From Atherinomorus stipes (lineage: Eukaryota > Chordata > Actinopteri > Atheriniformes > Atherinidae), in NCBI GenBank assembly GCA_023101725.1, contig JALJCO010001224.1, positions 248,001 through 312,000 of the forward strand: a stretch of 64,000 nucleotides of DNA, written 5' to 3'. A model generated the notes under the pieces. The model was not told the DNA's origin. It did no database searches and was given only the letters and a program-made list of their open reading frames with translations. The position numbers and the translations under genes are program-made. Position 1 is the stretch's first letter, and each line of letters begins with the position of its first letter. This document shows, in pieces, positions 12,211-22,261 of the stretch.

Positions 12211-12972
12211 TAGGGCTGTCCCGATTCCACTTTTTCATTTCCAATACCAATACCACAGGTCAAGTACTGGCCAATGCCCGATATTGATATTTTGCTGTGT
12301 TTTGGGCCAAAGATTATGCATATTGATCTGACTATTTATTTTATTCTTGGTTTATTTGAGTTTATTTTGAAACCTCACCTCTAAAAACCCGGTTTAACAG
12401 GTTATTGAAATAAGTTCATAACAGTAAGTAGGGCTGGGTGATAAACAGAAAATTTACAGACACTGAAATTCACAGCGGTAACCAACGCCATTTTGCCCAT
12501 GTAGGTATATTTGGTGTTTTAAAATTAAAAGAAAAGTTGTTTTTGGCTTTTTATAGGTCGGTTGTGCTCATGTCCCTGTAAGACACTGAGCTACATGTAC
12601 CATCTGTAGTCACATGACTCCACCCCTTCCAGTCTGTAATGAGTTATTGTCCATTTACCATTACCAAGGTAAACTGCTTAATATATTGTGATATTGATTT
12701 TAGGTCGTATCACCCAGCCCTAACAGTAAGTATGAGGAAAATCTGACCCATATATTATTTAACAATTGGTATGATGAATTTTAAACTTACAATAACAGCA
12801 TTTCAAATCGATTAAGGCTCAGTCAGAAAGAGTGCTTGAGAGTAAAGCTGGAATGGATTTCCTCGATCGGCGAGCCTGGATTGGCAATATTTGATGCATT
12901 CCGATCCATGTTTTTTGCTTTAACCAGTATTGGCCCAATATCTGATGCTGGTATTGAATTGGGACAGCCCTA
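12211..12972. mobile_element. hAT-like MITE, family E (with nested element F)
   Basis: Terminal inverted repeats are TAGGGCTGTCCCGATTCCA at the left and GAATTGGGACAGCCCTA at the right. The flanking 8-mers are TTTTCTAG (12203-12210) and ATTTCTAG (12973-12980), 7 of 8 identical, which fits the 8-bp target duplication of hAT transposons. The inside has GATATTGATATT-type and CGATCC-rich sequence but no transposase. A second element occupies 12429-12722. Confidence 0.8.
12429..12722. mobile_element. hAT-like MITE, family F, nested in E
   Basis: A 294-bp element with ends TAGGGCTGGGTGATAA and TATCACCCAGCCCTA. It has a perfect 8-bp target duplication, ACAGTAAG, at 12421-12428 and 12723-12730. It is non-coding. 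The perfect duplication compared with the 7-of-8 match around E agrees with F being the later insertion. Confidence 0.88.
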
Positions 12973-13241
12973 ATTTCTAGATTCATTTATCAGTTGGAGT
13001 AAAACTGACTGGGGAGAAATGTGTTTTTTTTATTTTTAATCTAAGCTTTGATGTTATTGTATCATACATTTAGTTCTGAATTTGTTTACTCCCCCCTCCC
13101 CCTTCTTCCAGTCTACATTATGAAATTTTGTCAAGCCAAAGTAGATATTTCTTATTCAGCCTTTAGCCATGATTTCTTTCCACTCGTAAAATCATCTGCT
13201 TGCGTTTGGATGACAATAACTAAAACTTTTATCTACATCAG

Positions 13242-13516
13242 GGATGGATGTCAGAATGGAGAGGTGTGGATCTGGCCAGTTCTCCAGCCAGGACTTCTAC
13301 ATGCAGACCGGGAGCCCCGAAGAACCTGACCAGGGTTGGGTGTCCTGGGCTTGGTCTTTCGTGCCAGCCATTGTAGGCACAGAGGAAGAAGGGGAGGAAG
13401 GCCTCTACCAGGAGAGCGAGATGGGAGGACTTCCCAGCAGCCCCCAGCAACATGCAGCCAAAGACCCCATTGTTTCCATAGGTTTCTACTGCACTAAAGC
13501 TTCAGTCACATTCAAG
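13242..13516 (+). CDS. vps13b: VPS13B exon B
   Basis: A coding exon of 275 bases that takes up phase 1 from exon A (joint codon GGG) and ends in phase 0. The acceptor is CTACATCAG|GGATGG and the donor TTCAAG|GTAAAT. The conserved core reads DQGWVSWAWSFVPAIVG, then after a variable acidic linker KDPIVSIGFYCTKASVTFK. Both blocks are characteristic of VPS13B in vertebrates as I remember the family. The first 30 residues (MDVRMERCGSGQFSSQDFYM) are lineage-variable. An antisense 71-residue frame over the exon is a shadow. Confidence 0.92.
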
Positions 13517-13805
13517 GTAAATATGCTTTCTAAAACATTATGAATAACTTGTTTACAAAATCCCTCATATGGTGTAGAATGTATGCAGTCAATGGATGAG
13601 ATTTCCAAGGAATAAATGGCTCAGCATGAGTAAAACTTATTTTTATAAAGGATGGACCGATACATCAACGCTGATATTTGCATTTTTTGGTGGTATTGGC
13701 ATCAGCCGATATGTCAGGTATGCTGGCCAATACCCCCACTTAGCATAATTTACAGACTTTTTTATATATTTATTACAAGTTTAATGTTTCTGTTTAATAT
13801 TGTCT

Positions 13806-13912
13806 AGAAGTGTAACTCCTGCTGCCTCTTGGCCTGCTGCCTCTTGGCCTTGAAAAATAGGTTTTTAATCTCAATGGGGTTTTCCTGGTTAAATAAAGGT
13901 TAAATGAAAATA
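13806..13912 (+). repeat. LINE/SINE 3' tail fragment inside family C copy
   Basis: Contains TTTTTAATCTCAATGGGGTT followed by TTCCTGGTTAAATAAAGGTTAAATGAA, a common teleost retroposon 3' end. It also has a short tandem duplication, CTGCTGCCTCTTGGCC. It interrupts the family C body, whose sequence resumes at AAGTGCACTGTTTC. Confidence 0.6.
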
Positions 13913-13934
13913 AGTGCACTGTTTCTTTTTTATG

Positions 13935-14458
13935 CAGTCATCCTAGAAATTATTCATACCCTCCAAGTAAAGAAGGAAAAAAATCAGCTGTCAGTGAAAT
14001 AAGTTGAAATTGGCAAAAGTAATAATAAATACAAATTCTATTAAAATTGTGTCATTGATTTTGATTTGTGGTTCAAAAGAAATATTAAAAACAAACACAA
14101 AATAAAATAAAACAAGTAAACAAGCATGATGGGGCTCCGAAGCAAAGAATTTGTTGAGCAACACTTTTAGGCAGTCACCACAATCAGGTGTTTTCTCTTT
14201 TCTCTAAAGACTTCTGCACCTGTTGACAGGTATTTTGGTCCACTCTTCATGAAAGAGGTGCTCTAATGTGTCTGGGACAGCTTTTTTTTTTTTTCTTAAT
14301 TACTATTAACAACCACAATTCTGTAGCAATATTTTATTTCACTAAATTATAACTTTGTACATTTTTTTATTTATTATTAGTTCCTTGTTATTTGAATGAC
14401 TATTTTGAATTTAGCCTCTTCTTTAATCGGAGGGTATGAATAATTTTGAGGATGACTG
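13935..14458 (-). mobile_element. Tc1-like MITE nested in family C copy 1
   Basis: Ends CAGTCATCCTAGAAATTATT and, at the right, AATAATTTTGAGGATGACTG. TATG stands directly outside both ends. The internal stretch at 14208-14238 matches bases 13-40 of the window in inverse orientation, so the element shares sequence with the Tc1 remnant there. No intact transposase frame remains. It splits the family C sequence between TTTTTTTATG and TATGTTAATTTAAGTGC. Confidence 0.72.
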
Positions 14459-14640
14459 TATGTTAATTTAAGTGCTTTGTTCTTTTTTTCATATTAAAAA
14501 AGTTGTAAAATTACTTGTCATTGTGTCCTTCATTATATTAATTTGGGAGTCAACTGCAGTATTGGCCCAAAATATCGACTGATGAGAAAATAACTGTATC
14601 GGCCTAAAAAAATCTGTGTCGGTTGATCTCAAATTTTTAT

Positions 14641-16338
14641 TTTCACCATGTCTTTGAATGGGATTTTGAATCACAGTGCTACAAATGATATTGGAATGTG
14701 ATGGTGGATGGTCTCAATTACCCATGACACTGATGATCACATCAGCAGCAATGTCTGAATTATCTTGCACGAGGACACTTCCATACATGGAGGGAATGGG
14801 GTGACCTCCTGACTAGTGGATGGCCAAAGTCCCAGCCTCCTTATTAGTTTTCTTCCTGGCTGCTACATTATCGTTTGTTCACCCCAGTGCCCACGCCAAA
14901 CCTGAATATTTCTTTTTCATGGTCATTTTCATTTTAAATCTAACAGCTTTGTCCTCAGGAAGTTTCAGGTCTCTTAGTCTCTGTGTGCGGTATAATGGAG
15001 GGTAGTGTAACCGCTAACTGGTGTCTCGGGTCACATTAATGTTTTAAACATTATACATGGCATGAACACTATTCAGAAATGGATCCCAAACTTTAATCCT
15101 GCCTGCTCACCCTGAATAGTTGGAATTCATCTGTTTCCCCTCAGATTCAGGCACATATCACATTACTGGTAGTGCATGTGTTTGTCTGTTTTACGTGTGT
15201 TATTGCACACACACCCCAGGTACTACCTCAGCATGTGTGTGTGGGAAAGACTGCACATGTATTTGACAGTGTGTGAGATCAGTGAAGGAGAAGTATTTCT
15301 TAGGTCACATAAACCTTAGTGTTTTTCTACTAATGTTTAAACTGTTCCTGTATTGTTTGAGTTCTTTTAATCAATTAATTGCCTCTGTTCTGGAGTAATT
15401 GCAGACAGCTGAAAGGATAGTTTTTTTCAAACATTCTCGTCTCTTTCCTAATAGGAAGTATTTAGTTTGAAGGAATTTCATGTCTTTGAACAGTCCCTGC
15501 CTGAACCTGAGTTTGACACGGATGTGAAATCAGATGTATTTTTAGATTGCTGACACACTCCTCCTGGAGCTCTTTGATCAAAGGAATTGGCAATGTGGTT
15601 TATTGACTTTTACACAAACAATTTATAGTTTAGCACTGACCATTTTTTCCCTCTGCTTACACACAGCTGCCAAACTTTGACTGCATTTAATGGGGAAAAA
15701 AAAAGTTTCATTGTGTTTTAATTTTTTTTTTCATTCTTTCAATCACAAAATTTGACTTGTAGATAACTTTTTTCAGCTTTTGTTATTACAGGGCGGTACA
15801 AGTAATGCTCTGTCCTTTGTTATTTCAGGTTTTATTCAGAAGTAGTGCTACTTTCTTACAGCCTGAGCATTCATCGTGCTTACCTGTATGATTTGTAGTT
15901 TTTCAGCTTCTTTGCACTTGCATTGTGAGAGCTTGCCAAATATTTTAACATCCTTACTTATTCACCATTTTACTGAGAGATTGACAGTTCAGGGTGGAAT
16001 TGTCCCTGCATGTTATTAAACTCTCAGGATCCAAAGAGGGGAAGGGAGTGAGGGTGAGAGTCTGCTCCATCACAATAATAAGCCACAGCTGCTACTTGCT
16101 CTGCACCTGCTTCCTGTGTTAAAGCTGAAAGGGTTGGGGCCTGTGCATTCTGCCCCCCACCCAGATTTTAAACCAACCTCAGAAGCACAGTGCTCAAGCT
16201 GCCTGGATCTTTCTCTTCTTTGCCTCTACCCTACCTTTCCAGCCAGAATTAATGCTCTGATAAAAAATGTATCTTATTTTATCACAGTTATTCTGAATAG
16301 CTAATGAACAATCACTCGTAAAATGTCATTTTGGCCCA
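14641..16338. other. Intron 2, unassigned part
   Basis: Unique-looking AT-rich sequence with a TG/CA-rich piece at 15180-15290. Short frames show no family. No feature can be supported. Confidence 0.45.
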
Positions 16339-16664
16339 TTAAAGCAACCTTTACTGATGTTGCATTGTCGTCATGATTTTTTTAATAGGGTAAAATGCTA
16401 TGAATGAGGTAATGGAAGTCTGAAATACAAGCCAGACCCACCATTAATCAAAATAAAATATTCCATTCCCTAAATTTTCAATGAAAACTGCAACCAATCC
16501 TTGCAGTGGGGCTTATGCCTAGAATTGGCCAAGGGACCTGCCTGTCAGACCTTTCCTTCTGCATTGGGAGGCGGAGGGGGGTGGGTCTTTGGAGTGAGGC
16601 AGGACTGTTGATATTCAAATAGTTTTGCTGTGCTTTCTGTAAGGATCGGTAAGGGTTGCTTTAA
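16339..16664. mobile_element. TTAA-flanked MITE, second family
   Basis: A 326-bp element bounded by TTAA at 16339-16342 and 16661-16664, with inverted ends AGCAACCTTTAC and GTAAGGGTTGCT. It is non-coding, with a G-rich patch at 16568-16584. It differs from family I, so two TTAA-type families are present in this gene. Confidence 0.72.
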
Positions 16665-16871
16665 TAGATTGAGGACTATAATCTATTTCTCATCTTTATT
16701 AGGGTCCCTCAAACTATCAGAGGAGTTTATGTCTTGAAGTTTGATGACTAGTTTTGGTCTGAGTCTAAGACTGAGACTGAAAAGGACCAGAGAGTCACAT
16801 GGCTGGAAGTTAACGGTCAATCTGAGAAAGTAACTTTACTTGTATGAGACACACAAACACACGATGAGACT

Positions 16872-17666
16872 AAGGCCCAATCTCAGTTCTCCCTCTTTGG
16901 CCTTCCCCTCTGTTTTGCACATTCATGTGTAGGGGTCAGGGTGTCTCCTTTTAGGACAGAGGGGTAGGGGTAAGTGGTAGGGGTACTGTATATTACCCTT
17001 CAAATGAAGGGTTTTCTGATGCATACTTACAGCGAAGGGTTATGACAATCACCTGCAAGATGGCTGCTACCGAGTCCCAAAAAATAAATATTTTCTTCAT
17101 AGATAAAGTTTAAAATGTATGACAACCATTGTTTTGTCTAGTTTAACACCGTTTAAACGTTTAACGGCCATTTTCTTTGTAAAATGCACATGAAGAAATA
17201 TTGCTAGTACTACATTGATGCTTCAGTAACATAAAGGCTACCAGGTTAAAAACCAAAACCAAAAAATAAATAAATAAAAAAACAGTGGTGCTCTTTAGAC
17301 AGCCCTGATAATCTACACTGATAGGTGATCAATAAAAACTTCAGCGACATTTCTGCTGTTATTCATTTACATGTAGGTCCTTTGTGGGATACAACACAAG
17401 CAGGAATGTCATGCACAAATTGAACTTGCTTGTTAACATTAATCCACAGCTGTAGATGGCTTGATTTCTCGAGAATTGCACCGACAGCCAAGTGTGGATC
17501 TGCTTACATACAAGCCGGCAGGATCACTGATGACGTATGCGATTGTTGAAGGGGTGTCCCAGTTTGTAGGGGTTGACTTTCAGCCCTACCCCTCATAGCT
17601 TCGTTTCAAGTGGCAAGGGCCAAGGGTAAGAGGTAGGGGTAAAAAAGAGAAATGAGATTGGGCCTT
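16872..17666. mobile_element. MITE family L, complete copy
   Basis: A 795-bp element with inverted ends AAGGCCCAATCTCAGTTCTC and GAGAAATGAGATTGGGCCTT. Subterminal pyrimidine/purine blocks mirror each other (CCCTCTTTGGCCTTCCCCTC, and at the right CAAGGGCCAAGGGTAAGAGG). A right-end fragment of the same family is at 5048-5168. The target duplication is unclear (short TAA/TTA-like), which would suit a PIF/Harbinger-type origin, but this is inference. Confidence 0.7.
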
Positions 17667-18690
17667 TAAGCTTTCCAGCTTTTATAATGTAGTTTTGTGA
17701 CGTTAAACGACTGTGAGAACCGTTAGTATTAGAATCTTTACAATCACATACAGTAATGGCAGAGACACACCAGCCAGACTGCCGTTGCGGGGAAATGAGG
17801 TCAGGCTGATCAATTGGCCTCAGTCTCACCAACACGGTTAGAAAAGTGCCCACGCACACACCAAAGCAATCTAGACTCAGGTGTACCAAAATGTAATGTC
17901 ACCACAACAGCAGGCAGTGCTAAAGTGTATTGTGGTCCCACAAAGCAAAAAACCGGAAATGACAGACCATTTCTTAAGACCAAATATGTAAAAGCACGCT
18001 GCTTTTGTTGTTAGCAGAGAGCTAGGGCTGCTAGCCAAGCACGGAAAGAAGCAATGGATTCTGCCAAACAGTGGGTGATAGTTCACATTATATCCGCTCT
18101 TTATCTGGTTGGTTTACCTTCACTTCCGGTCTTCTCGTTTGCTGATTCGGTGACAAGAACAAGTTCTTCTCCAATCTGATTGTTCAGATCTGTAACGACT
18201 GAACAACTGGTCGATGCAGATTACACATTCAGTCAGTTAAAAAGAACGCAGACGATATCGGCGATGGCTGCTGACGACACAGACCACACCAAACTGACTC
18301 ATACCCTTGACTTCAACAGACTCCACGACAACACTAAACAGCCAAAAATCGGCCTTAACACTGTAACTACTTATTCCCCTCCCAGTGTGTATTTACTCAA
18401 TAAATCTGTTTTCTCTCTATACTGCTGCCGGTTTTACTGTAGGAAATGAGCTGATGGGTAGTTCCAGGAATATGGAAGTGAAGACCTCAAAGCAAGCCTC
18501 CGCAGGCATGTACTTTATCCACACTTTATCAGGTGTAGACAGCATGAAGCCGATGAACCACCAAAAGACTCCTGCACCGCGCTTTCAAATAGTCAGAGTT
18601 TACTCAGTATACTGCCATTTTCCACAGATTGACTCAATTTGTAATGTGCACCAAGCTGTAAATGAAATGTTTCTCTTCATTTTGTCTAAG
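17667..18690. other. Intron 2, last part: no recognised gene
   Basis: A more GC-balanced stretch, 17700-18640, with repeated GACACACC/GACCACACC-like motifs. It may be an unrecognised MITE. Open frames at 18180-18449 and the first half of 18385-18960 have no recognisable family. The latter merely runs into exon C. The acceptor TTTTGTCTAAG ends at 18690. Confidence 0.4.
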
Positions 18691-18786
18691 CTGACGGAAA
18701 CACAATCGGAAAGCAGCTACTACAGTCCTCAGAAGGTGAAGTCCAGAGAGGTCCTGTGTCTGGAACAAGAGGGAATCACTATTGAG
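18691..18786 (+). CDS. vps13b: VPS13B exon C
   Basis: A 96-base exon, phase 0 to phase 0, with acceptor TTTGTCTAAG|CTGACG and donor ATTGAG|GTAAAA. It encodes LTETQSESSYYSPQKVKSRE followed by VLCLEQEGITIE, a strongly conserved VPS13B block. It continues exon B without a gap (…ASVTFK/LTETQ…). A longer open frame over it starts in the intron and is not the real coding unit. Confidence 0.93.
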
Positions 18787-20648
18787 GTAAAACTTTTTGT
18801 TCTCCTATACGTTACACATTATTGTCTTGGACTCCAAGCTGCACAAATAAAAACTGCTAGGGCACAAAAACATAACTCGTGCATACTGCGCATATCCCTA
18901 ATACACATACTCATATTGTACACATCCAATTACACAGCAGTCTCACACTATAGGAGATGAGCATTTTTGGATAATGGATTTTCAATTATTACAAATTTTA
19001 GTTTTATTTCTCTACATCTAAATCTGTGTCGCTTATGATAAAAGCAATGTACAAGACCACCAACAGCTATTTAGTTTATGCTACCAACCAATCTTTATCG
19101 AAATAAGCAAGAGAAATTAAATGTGTTTCTTGTTGGGGGGCAAATAAGGTATATTTATCCCAACATAGATTTGAGCTATTCCTTTAGTTTACATAAGTTA
19201 AACAGCAGTTAATGATGGCTAATATAACCACTGAAAACCAAAGTAAATATTAGCCCACAGCCATTAACTGTTATGGGCTCATTTTACCACTGAGTTTATC
19301 TCGAGCAGCATTGTTGCCTGTCATGGCTTTAATAGAGCAACAATGATCCCCGTCTTCCCTTTTGATCATTCCTACCATTATTACCTATTACTTCATTGTT
19401 AGATGGAGGTTCCTCTTAATTCCCTTTTTACAGTTTTAAAGATTTGCCAGAACACTAATCTGTGGTCTGTTATGCATTCAGTGCTGTCTGAGTTGAATCC
19501 AAGTCAGATTGTTTCTGCTCCCCCAAACAACCCCCTTTCTCTGATTACCTGTTCAGAGTGGGAGATTTTTTTTTTTTTTTTTTTTTTTTTGCTTTAGGGT
19601 TTCTACCAGATGTGAAAATCCAGAGATTTCCAATTTCTATAATTTATGCTTTTTCTGGAAGGGAGAGGGAGAGCTGTTGGAACTTTGACCAAATGTGGGA
19701 GTGTTGAAAGGCAAGAGGATGGCTAGTTTACCAGGAGAAGTAGGCCATGCCATAATTGTGTGGTTAAATGTAAAGTTTTATCAGATTCTCTTAAAAGCTA
19801 TCTGCTAGGTTGACCAAATACATGTGAGGGAGAGCTGCACCTTGGTGGTTAAAGAAACTGCTGGATTTCTCCCACTAAACAATAACTCTGGAGGGAAACT
19901 AGTTGTCTGCTTCTTCTATCACAATGAAATGAGGCTACAAGCTCAGCAGCACCATAAACCACATCATTATTGATTTTTGTGCTTTGTTTTATCAATAGTG
20001 CATGACACGTTATACAAGATGCAATTATGATCTATCATTATTGAGAACTTTGTTTTATTGCATTGTGAAATTCATTTCTCTGTGTTGTTCCACGGTTGTT
20101 TTGCTGGATTTCAGTTGCTTTTCTCTTTGCAGAGGAAACGGTTTTGAAGCCGGCTTTCTCATTCTTGTGGCTGATCTGCAATTCCCTCAGCATTTAGAAA
20201 ACACAACAGTATTCAAGCCAAATTCAGAAAAATTTAGGGATGCCGAGTTGAATGTGCATAAAGATACTCTGCAACTGACATGTTTCAAACACACACATTT
20301 TTATCACACAGCAATGTGACAATGTGAGGCTTTACAATTTTATGAAATGTTTGTGCTCATCTTTAATTTAATGGCAGCAATATGTTGAAAAAAGTGTCTT
20401 TGCTCACATCTGCCGCAATTTTTTTTCCCAAATGCAGAATTGTCAAAATGATTCACTATATAAAGTGTTGCAGCAGTAGAAGAAGTGGTTTTGAGGAATT
20501 GCTGAATCCTGACAAAAAAAGGCATAAATACTCATATTTCAAACCTTCAAGCCATTCATTGATTTATTAAAAAAATGTTTCCTTAGTTCTTTTTCTGTAA
20601 AGTTAACGTGCATTTAAAATCCTTTTTTGTGTGTATTTTTTTTTCCAG
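18787..20648. other. Intron 3: no recognised element
   Basis: An AT-rich intron of 1862 bases. It contains a T-run at 19566-19591 and a pyrimidine tract before the acceptor (TTTTTTTTTCCAG ending at 20648). Short frames are spurious. Confidence 0.55.
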
Positions 20649-20771
20649 GTGCTCATGATGGGGGAGCCCTTCTTTGATTGTCAGATTGGCTTTGTGGGCT
20701 GCCGGGCACTCTGCCTAAAAGGCATAATGGGAGTTCGGGATTTTGAAGAAAATATGAACCGACGTGAAGAG
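20649..20771 (+). CDS. vps13b: VPS13B exon D
   Basis: A 123-base exon, phase 0 to phase 0, with acceptor TTTTCCAG|GTGCTC and donor GAAGAG|GTAAAG. It encodes VLMMGEPFFDCQIGFVGCRA followed by LCLKGIMGVRDFEENMNRREE. This is one of the most conserved VPS13B stretches. Hydrophobic residues alternate with small ones, as expected for the beta-sheet groove of the lipid bridge. Confidence 0.94.
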
Positions 20772-20859
20772 GTAAAGACTAAATGAAAAAACCCTTAAGA
20801 AAAATGGTAACATTTTAAAAGCTCTAGGAAAGGTTTTTGGATTATTTTAAAGTCTAAAG

Positions 20860-20860
<1 letters not shown>

Positions 20861-20914
<54 letters not shown>
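20861..20914. repeat. (ATT)n microsatellite
   Basis: An uninterrupted run of about 18 ATT units, 90 bases downstream of exon D. It is likely polymorphic in length. Confidence 0.95.
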
Positions 20915-20963
20915 GTCTGTAATGTAAACATAATGTCTCTTGAAACTTTATGTTGCTCTAAAT

Positions 20964-21025
20964 CAGGAGTCTGCAACCTATGGAGCTGCAAGTGGCTCTT
21001 TGGGCTTTCAACAATGGCTCTCATC
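20964..21025. repeat. hAT (Charlie-like) end fragment
   Basis: CAGGAGTCTGCAACCTATGG followed by AGCTGCAAGTGGCTCTTTGG resembles the terminal sequence of Charlie-type hAT elements common in vertebrates. The matching right end was not found, so only a fragment is called. Confidence 0.45.
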
Positions 21026-21614
21026 AACTCTGATTAAAAATAATAAAGAACCAACTAATATTTTTAGATATCAGCATATACTTACATAATAACATTTGCA
21101 GGTTTCGGCAGTGTTTTTTCCTGGAATAGTGGCATTAAATTTCCAACATAATGACACTAAAAGTACCAGTAATGTAATTTTTTTTAATCTGTTTCTCTTG
21201 TCATTAGCCTGGATATAATGTCGTCATCCCCCACATAATTTCCCACCAATATCTACATTTTCTTATACAGTTGATTCCCATTGAAGAAAATGTATTTATC
21301 TTCTTTTTACCAGTCTTTTTTTTAATTTCAAAACTTAAAAGTAAATAAAACTGTGATTTCTTCAAAATGAGAGCAAATCTTCGATAGAAAGTATTTATAA
21401 AAAATAATTTGCCTTTTTTCAAAAGCACATGGAACATTTGCAGCTCTAATTGACTTTTATTTAGCTGGGTTGAGGTGAAAACCGGCTGTTTGTATTGTAA
21501 ATCCAAAACAATGTTCTAAATTAAACTGTTTGAGTATAGAATAAACTGTCCAGTTCTTTTTCTGTCTTTCAAGCTTCCACCTTAAACTCCTTTATTTTAT
21601 CTCCGTATCTGCAG
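21026..21614. other. Intron 4, remainder
   Basis: AT-rich sequence up to the acceptor ATCTGCAG ending at 21614. Minus-strand frames at 21204-21506 show no family. No other feature. Confidence 0.5.
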
Positions 21615-21752
21615 GATGCCGTGTTCTTCAGCTGTGGGGACAACCTAAATAGTAAAGGGATGACTTACCTTACCAACTCTCTTTTTGACTACCGTAGTCC
21701 AGAGAACAATGGAGTCAGAGCAGAGTTCATCCTGGATGCTGCTAATCACAAG
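21615..21752 (+). CDS. vps13b: VPS13B exon E
   Basis: A 138-base exon, phase 0 to phase 0, with acceptor TATCTGCAG|GATGCC and donor CACAAG|GTCAGA. It encodes DAVFFSCGDNLNSKGMTYLT followed by NSLFDYRSPENNGVRAEFIL and DAANHK. The NSLFDYRSPENNG block is a signature of VPS13B. It joins exons D and F directly. Confidence 0.94.
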
Positions 21753-22253
21753 GTCAGATAAAATGAGCTTGATTATGAACATCAAGAAAAATATCTAATT
21801 ATTAAGAGATGTATTTAAAGCACTGTATGAAAAAAAGCTTACTTGGCTTGGCGAGACAACACATAATTTTAGTTGCGCAACCAACTCGGTGCAAATAATG
21901 TACATGATCATCACTTATCAATATTAGAGATTTAAAATTATATTTTAAATAATTTTTAAGGGAAAAAGAGGAGAGGGAAGGATGAAAAAAGAAACCAAAA
22001 AAAAAGAAAAAAAATTCACTCTAAAAACAAAAACTAACAGGGGGGCCAGGGGGAGCCATGGGGGGGGAGGAGGAAGGGGGGGTTGAGGAGGGGGGGGTTA
22101 TATAAAAATAATCTGGGTCCCGGGGGCGGGGGGTTTAACACAAAAGTTTTTAACGCCCTGAATGAAAAGAGAAACATCTTTTGTTGTTAGAACAGTGCTC
22201 ATTATTATTAAACATGACGAATTAATAATATTCATCATTTGATAAATGAATGA
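21753..22253. other. Intron 5 start, with purine and G-rich tract
   Basis: Unique sequence, then a purine run (21958-22015) and a G-rich tract (22038-22135) with at least six runs of four or more G. The tract could form G-quadruplexes on the + strand. It could equally be a region of poor sequence accuracy, since the homopolymers are unusually abrupt. Confidence 0.5.
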
Positions 22254-22261
22254 ATAATTAA

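Larger units (their letters stand above)
13647..14632. mobile_element. hAT-like MITE, family C, copy 1 (with two nested pieces)
   Basis: Starts AAAGGATGGACCGATACATC and ends with GTGTCGGTTGATCTC. It is flanked by a perfect 8-bp duplication, ATTTTTAT, at 13639-13646 and 14633-14640. The body has GATATTTGCATTTTTTGGTG and many CGATA motifs. Other copies lie at 25147-25520, 26748-29503, about 35675-35942 and 37654-38339. Inserted in it are a LINE/SINE tail (13806-13912) and a Tc1-like MITE (13935-14458). Confidence 0.78.

Noticed and set aside
17690..18640. Possible MITE with GACACACC/GACCACACC motifs
   Set aside because: Motif spacing is suggestive, but ends and duplication could not be identified.
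18385..18960. 191-residue open frame around exon C
   Set aside because: Only 18691-18786 matches VPS13B. The rest is intron read-through.
20861..20914. Possible CRISPR-like or other regular repeat
   Set aside because: A simple (ATT)n microsatellite. No spacers, and the genome is a vertebrate one.
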